From contig JAMCQY010000314.1 of the NCBI GenBank assembly GCA_023381945.1, positions 1 to 6,335 on the forward strand: 6,335 nt of DNA, in the 5' to 3' direction. The translations under genes were made by a program, and so were the position numbers. This stretch comes from Deltaproteobacteria bacterium (GTDB lineage: Bacteria > Desulfobacterota > Desulfobaccia > Desulfobaccales > 0-14-0-80-60-11). Under the pieces are notes generated by a model that saw only the letters and a program-made list of their open reading frames with translations, had not been told where the DNA came from and did no database searches. Below are positions 3,706-6,335 of this stretch, in pieces; positions within the stretch are counted from its first letter, which is position 1; every line of letters starts with the position of its first letter.

Positions 3706-6335
3706 TTATCCTTCCCACGGTGTATCAAGGACCTGACGGACCTTGACCGTCAATTCATGCTGTCTGAAGGGTTTTTGCAGAAAGGTCAGGCTCGCGTCAA
3801 GTACGCCCTGGCGGAACAGAACATCCTCGGCATAGCCCGACATGTAAAGCACCTTGATCTCCGGCCGCAACTGCATCAAGCGTTGGGCTAACTCCCGGCC
3901 GCTCATCTGGGGCATCACCACATCCGTTAACATCAGGTGGATCGGTTCGCTATACTGCTCGCAAAACTCAATAGCATCCCGGCCGTTGTGAGCCTCCAAG
4001 ACCGTATAGCCGTTGATCTCCAGGGCATTCTTGAGCAATTTTCGGAGGATTTCTTCATCTTCCACCACGAGGACGGTTTCCGTGCCGCGCAGGGGCTCCT
4101 CATCCGAGGTCTTGGTTTCAAAATATTCCACAAAATCTCCCACCGCGGGCAGGAAAACTTTGAAGGTGGTTCCCAAGCCGGGCTTGCTTACGACCTCGAT
4201 GAAACCGCCGCTCTGTTTGACAATGCCATAGACCGTAGAGAGTCCCAGGCCGGTGCCGCTGCCCACGTCCTTGGTGGTAAAGAAAGGTTCGAAGATGTGA
4301 TCCACGGTCTCGGGGGCCATGCCCAGGCCATCATCGGTGACCCCCAAGAGGATATAGGGGCCGGGGACAAAGTCCGAATGGTTTTGGCCATAAGCTTCAT
4401 CAAGATTGACATTGGCAGTAGAGATGATGAGTCTGCCGCCCTTGGGCATGGCATCCCGGGCGTTGATCGCCAGATTCAAGATGACCTGTTCCATCTGGCC
4501 GGTGTCAGCCTTGATAATTGCCAGCAGCGGTTCGAGATTTAAAAAGAGTTCGACATCTTCACCGATGAGGCGGCGCAGCATCTTTTCCAAATCACCGATG
4601 ACGCTGTTGAGATTGAGCTTTTGGGGTTGCAGCATCTGCTTGCGACTGAAAGCCAAAAGCTGCCGGGTCAACATGGCGGCCCGGTCCGCGGCCTTTCGGA
4701 CCTCTTCGCCATAGTGATAAGGGGTCTCGTTGGGGTCGAGATGGCTCATCAACATTTCGGTGTAGCCGATGATGGCTCCCAACATATTGTTGAAGTCATG
4801 GGCCACCCCACCGGCCAGGCGGCCCACAGCTTCCATTTTTTGGGCCTGCAGGAGTTGTTTCTCCAACTCCTTATGGCCGGTAATGTCCATGGAGAAGCCC
4901 AGGATGGCGTCATTACCCTGATAAGTGGTAGGGGTGACGGTCTCCATAATCCACCTGACTTTCCCCTCTTGGGTAACGATCCGGTATTCATAAGCGGTAG
5001 CGCTCTTGCCCGCCAGCATGCTGGCCGCCTTCTGTTCCACCTCGCGCCGGTCTTCCGGGTGGACCAGATTCGCCGGGTCCATAAAGTACAATTCATCTTT
5101 TTCGAAATCGGTAATATCCTGAAACCATTGATTAATAATCTGAAATTTGCCGGCTTGGCTAATATAGATGCCGATGGGCGAGGCCGCAATTAAATCCCTA
5201 GATAGTTCTTCGGCCTCTTTCCGTTCAGTAATATCCTGCATGAAACCTTCATAAAAGAGGACACCGCCCTGATCGTCTTGCACAGTCCGGGCACTCTGGG
5301 AGACCCAGAGTTTGCCGCCGTCTTTTTTGGAAATCTGACATTCAAATCCTTTGACAAACCCATGGCTGTTCATCAGCCTTTGACAGTCATCCCAGCGTTT
5401 GGGGTCAACATAAAGCTGATTTTTAATATCTGCAATCTCGGTGATCATTTCTTCGGGAGAAACGAAGCCGTGCATCTTAGCCATGGCGGGATTGGCGCTG
5501 AGGAAGCGGCCCTTAGGAGTGCTTTGAAAAATGCCTTCTACGGCGTTTTCAAAAATAGTCCGGTATTTTTCTTCGGCACTGCGCAACGCCTTCTCCGCCC
5601 GCTTCCGTTCGGCGACCTCCTCTTGGAGTTGCACATTTTTTTCGCCGATCTCCTGTTCCCGGATAGCGGCTCCTTCCAGGCGGGTCCTGAGGACGACGTT
5701 GCGGGTGTTGGTCCACCAGGCCACGCCGCCTCCGACCAGGGAAAAGATCGATAGGGAACCCAAAACCGCCAGCAGATGCCAGGGGGAAAGATAGCCCAAT
5801 AATTCACGGGCCGGTATAGCCCCCACCAGAAGCAAGGGCGTATCTTGGATCGGCATCCAGGTGGAGATCATCTCCACCGCCCCGCCGGTAGATTTTGCCA
5901 ATTTAAAGCGATGGTATTCCAGGTCTGCCAGTCCGGTAACAATGGGTAGGACCGTTGAGACGTCGGCGCCTTTCGTCTCAGTGGGCAGATAAAAATTACC
6001 CTGGCTGGAAAAAATCCGCAGGATCTTTTTTTGGAATTGACTATCGGCCCCGATCAGGTGTTTGTGGACGGTTTCGGTGGAAATCCAGGCAACGATCTGA
6101 CCTGAGTAGGTCCCTTTAAAAAAATAAGGGCAAGACACGATCAACTGCGCCGTGCCGTTTAACTTTTTGACTACAACCACCGGGGAGGAGTTCAACGGTG
6201 TCAAAAATTGCCGGCAATAGGTTCCCTGGGATTCCGGGTTCGGCGTTTTCTGGCTGTCTATCAGACATACCCCGGAGTTATCCGCGAAGATGAAGCGGGT
6301 ATAGATCCGGTCGCGGCCCAACTTGCGCTCTTGCA
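3706..6335 (-). CDS. Membrane hybrid sensor histidine kinase with two PAS domains and a receiver (N-terminus outside window)
   Basis: The frame is open to the right edge. The TTG at 6319-6321 is only the first possible start codon; in-frame residues QERK precede it, so the real start lies beyond 6335. Numbering from that TTG, residues 1-180 look like an extracytoplasmic, Cache-like sensor ([33 protein letters not shown]). A membrane helix follows (about 182-203), then a charged coiled coil (212-252), PAS/PAC 1 (about 250-367, ending DITERK) and PAS/PAC 2 (about 374-483). The HisKA H-box [15 protein letters not shown] has His508 as phosphorylation site. The ATPase domain shows N-box [14 protein letters not shown] (Asn620), DDGLGM (663-668), FEPFFTTK (677-684) and GTGLGL (689-694). 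The receiver has acidic residues at 754-756, phospho-acceptor Asp800, Ser828 and Lys850, all intact. It should autophosphorylate and relay phosphate His508 to Asp800. No output regulator or phosphotransfer protein is visible in the window. The signal is unknown. The gene converges on gpmA. Confidence 0.95.
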   Translation of the reverse strand, partial: QERKLGRDRIYTRFIFADNSGVCLIDSQKTPNPESQGTYCRQFLTPLNSSPVVVVKKLNGTAQLIVSCPYFFKGTYSGQIVAWISTETVHKHLIGADSQFQKKILRIFSSQGNFYLPTETKGADVSTVLPIVTGLADLEYHRFKLAKSTGGAVEMISTWMPIQDTPLLLVGAIPARELLGYLSPWHLLAVLGSLSIFSLVGGGVAWWTNTRNVVLRTRLEGAAIREQEIGEKNVQLQEEVAERKRAEKALRSAEEKYRTIFENAVEGIFQSTPKGRFLSANPAMAKMHGFVSPEEMITEIADIKNQLYVDPKRWDDCQRLMNSHGFVKGFECQISKKDGGKLWVSQSARTVQDDQGGVLFYEGFMQDITERKEAEELSRDLIAASPIGIYISQAGKFQIINQWFQDITDFEKDELYFMDPANLVHPEDRREVEQKAASMLAGKSATAYEYRIVTQEGKVRWIMETVTPTTYQGNDAILGFSMDITGHKELEKQLLQAQKMEAVGRLAGGVAHDFNNMLGAIIGYTEMLMSHLDPNETPYHYGEEVRKAADRAAMLTRQLLAFSRKQMLQPQKLNLNSVIGDLEKMLRRLIGEDVELFLNLEPLLAIIKADTGQMEQVILNLAINARDAMPKGGRLIISTANVNLDEAYGQNHSDFVPGPYILLGVTDDGLGMAPETVDHIFEPFFTTKDVGSGTGLGLSTVYGIVKQSGGFIEVVSKPGLGTTFKVFLPAVGDFVEYFETKTSDEEPLRGTETVLVVEDEEILRKLLKNALEINGYTVLEAHNGRDAIEFCEQYSEPIHLMLTDVVMPQMSGRELAQRLMQLRPEIKVLYMSGYAEDVLFRQGVLDASLTFLQKPFRQHELTVKVRQVLDTPWEG

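Noticed and set aside
3591..3746. 51-codon plus-strand frame starting MSLVLLVRSGSG in the gpmA-kinase gap
   Set aside because: It has no ribosome-binding site, reads through the GC hairpins, and overlaps the 3' end of the kinase gene. Chance is the simpler explanation.
3598..3891. 97-residue plus-strand frame overlapping the kinase C-terminus
   Set aside because: It is mostly antisense to the receiver domain of the kinase, and its start has no ribosome-binding site.
3937..4542. 201-residue plus-strand open frame antisense to the kinase, and similar ones at 4621-5193 and 5278-5754
   Set aside because: These are antisense shadows in a GC-rich gene. The kinase frame beneath them carries all catalytic motifs, and the shadows match no domain I recognise.
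6319..6321. TTG as the true start of the histidine kinase
   Set aside because: The frame stays open upstream to the window edge with protein-like residues, and the sensor domain would lack its first membrane helix. The gene is truncated by the window.

Overview
The window looks like an ordinary chromosomal stretch from a moderately GC-rich bacterium. The best guess is an anaerobic deltaproteobacterium of the Desulfobacca/Syntrophobacter type. This rests on the style of the PAS-PAS hybrid histidine kinase, the cofactor-dependent phosphoglycerate mutase, the DUF599 membrane protein and the well-known TGTCA...TGACA class of intergenic repeat. It is an impression from protein style, not a phylogenetic placement. 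No rRNA, tRNA, CRISPR array, transposase or phage gene is visible.

Layout, left to right. (1) Positions 1-236, minus strand: the first 78 codons of an unidentified protein, starting at GTG and running off the left edge. (2) 237-440: a non-coding gap with one perfect 8-bp hairpin. (3) 441-1103, minus strand: a four-helix DUF599-family membrane protein. (4) 1104-1385: a divergent intergenic region with a plausible sigma70 promoter for the next gene, a palindrome inside that promoter's spacer, and a GC-rich degenerate repeat that would form a strong hairpin in the 5' leader. (5) 1386-2618, plus strand: a beta-class DNA methyltransferase, probably N4-cytosine, with an extra C-terminal domain resembling a staphylococcal-nuclease (SNase) fold without its catalytic residues. 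(6) 2619-2778: a dispersed-type inverted repeat, a candidate promoter whose -35 box lies at the repeat end, and a 7-bp tandem repeat. (7) 2779-3528, plus strand: gpmA. (8) 3529-3705: a convergent intergenic region with a GC hairpin. (9) 3706-6335, minus strand: a large membrane hybrid sensor histidine kinase whose N-terminus lies beyond the right edge.

The genes do not form an obvious single pathway. Each seems to be its own transcription unit, with gaps of 160 to 280 bp filled by small repeats. The methyltransferase has no restriction enzyme beside it in the window and may be a solitary (orphan) enzyme. I see no clear new multi-gene system. The observations most worth following are the methyltransferase-SNase-like fusion with its structured, Shine-Dalgarno-less leader, and the promoter that seems to be built from the edge of an intergenic repeat.
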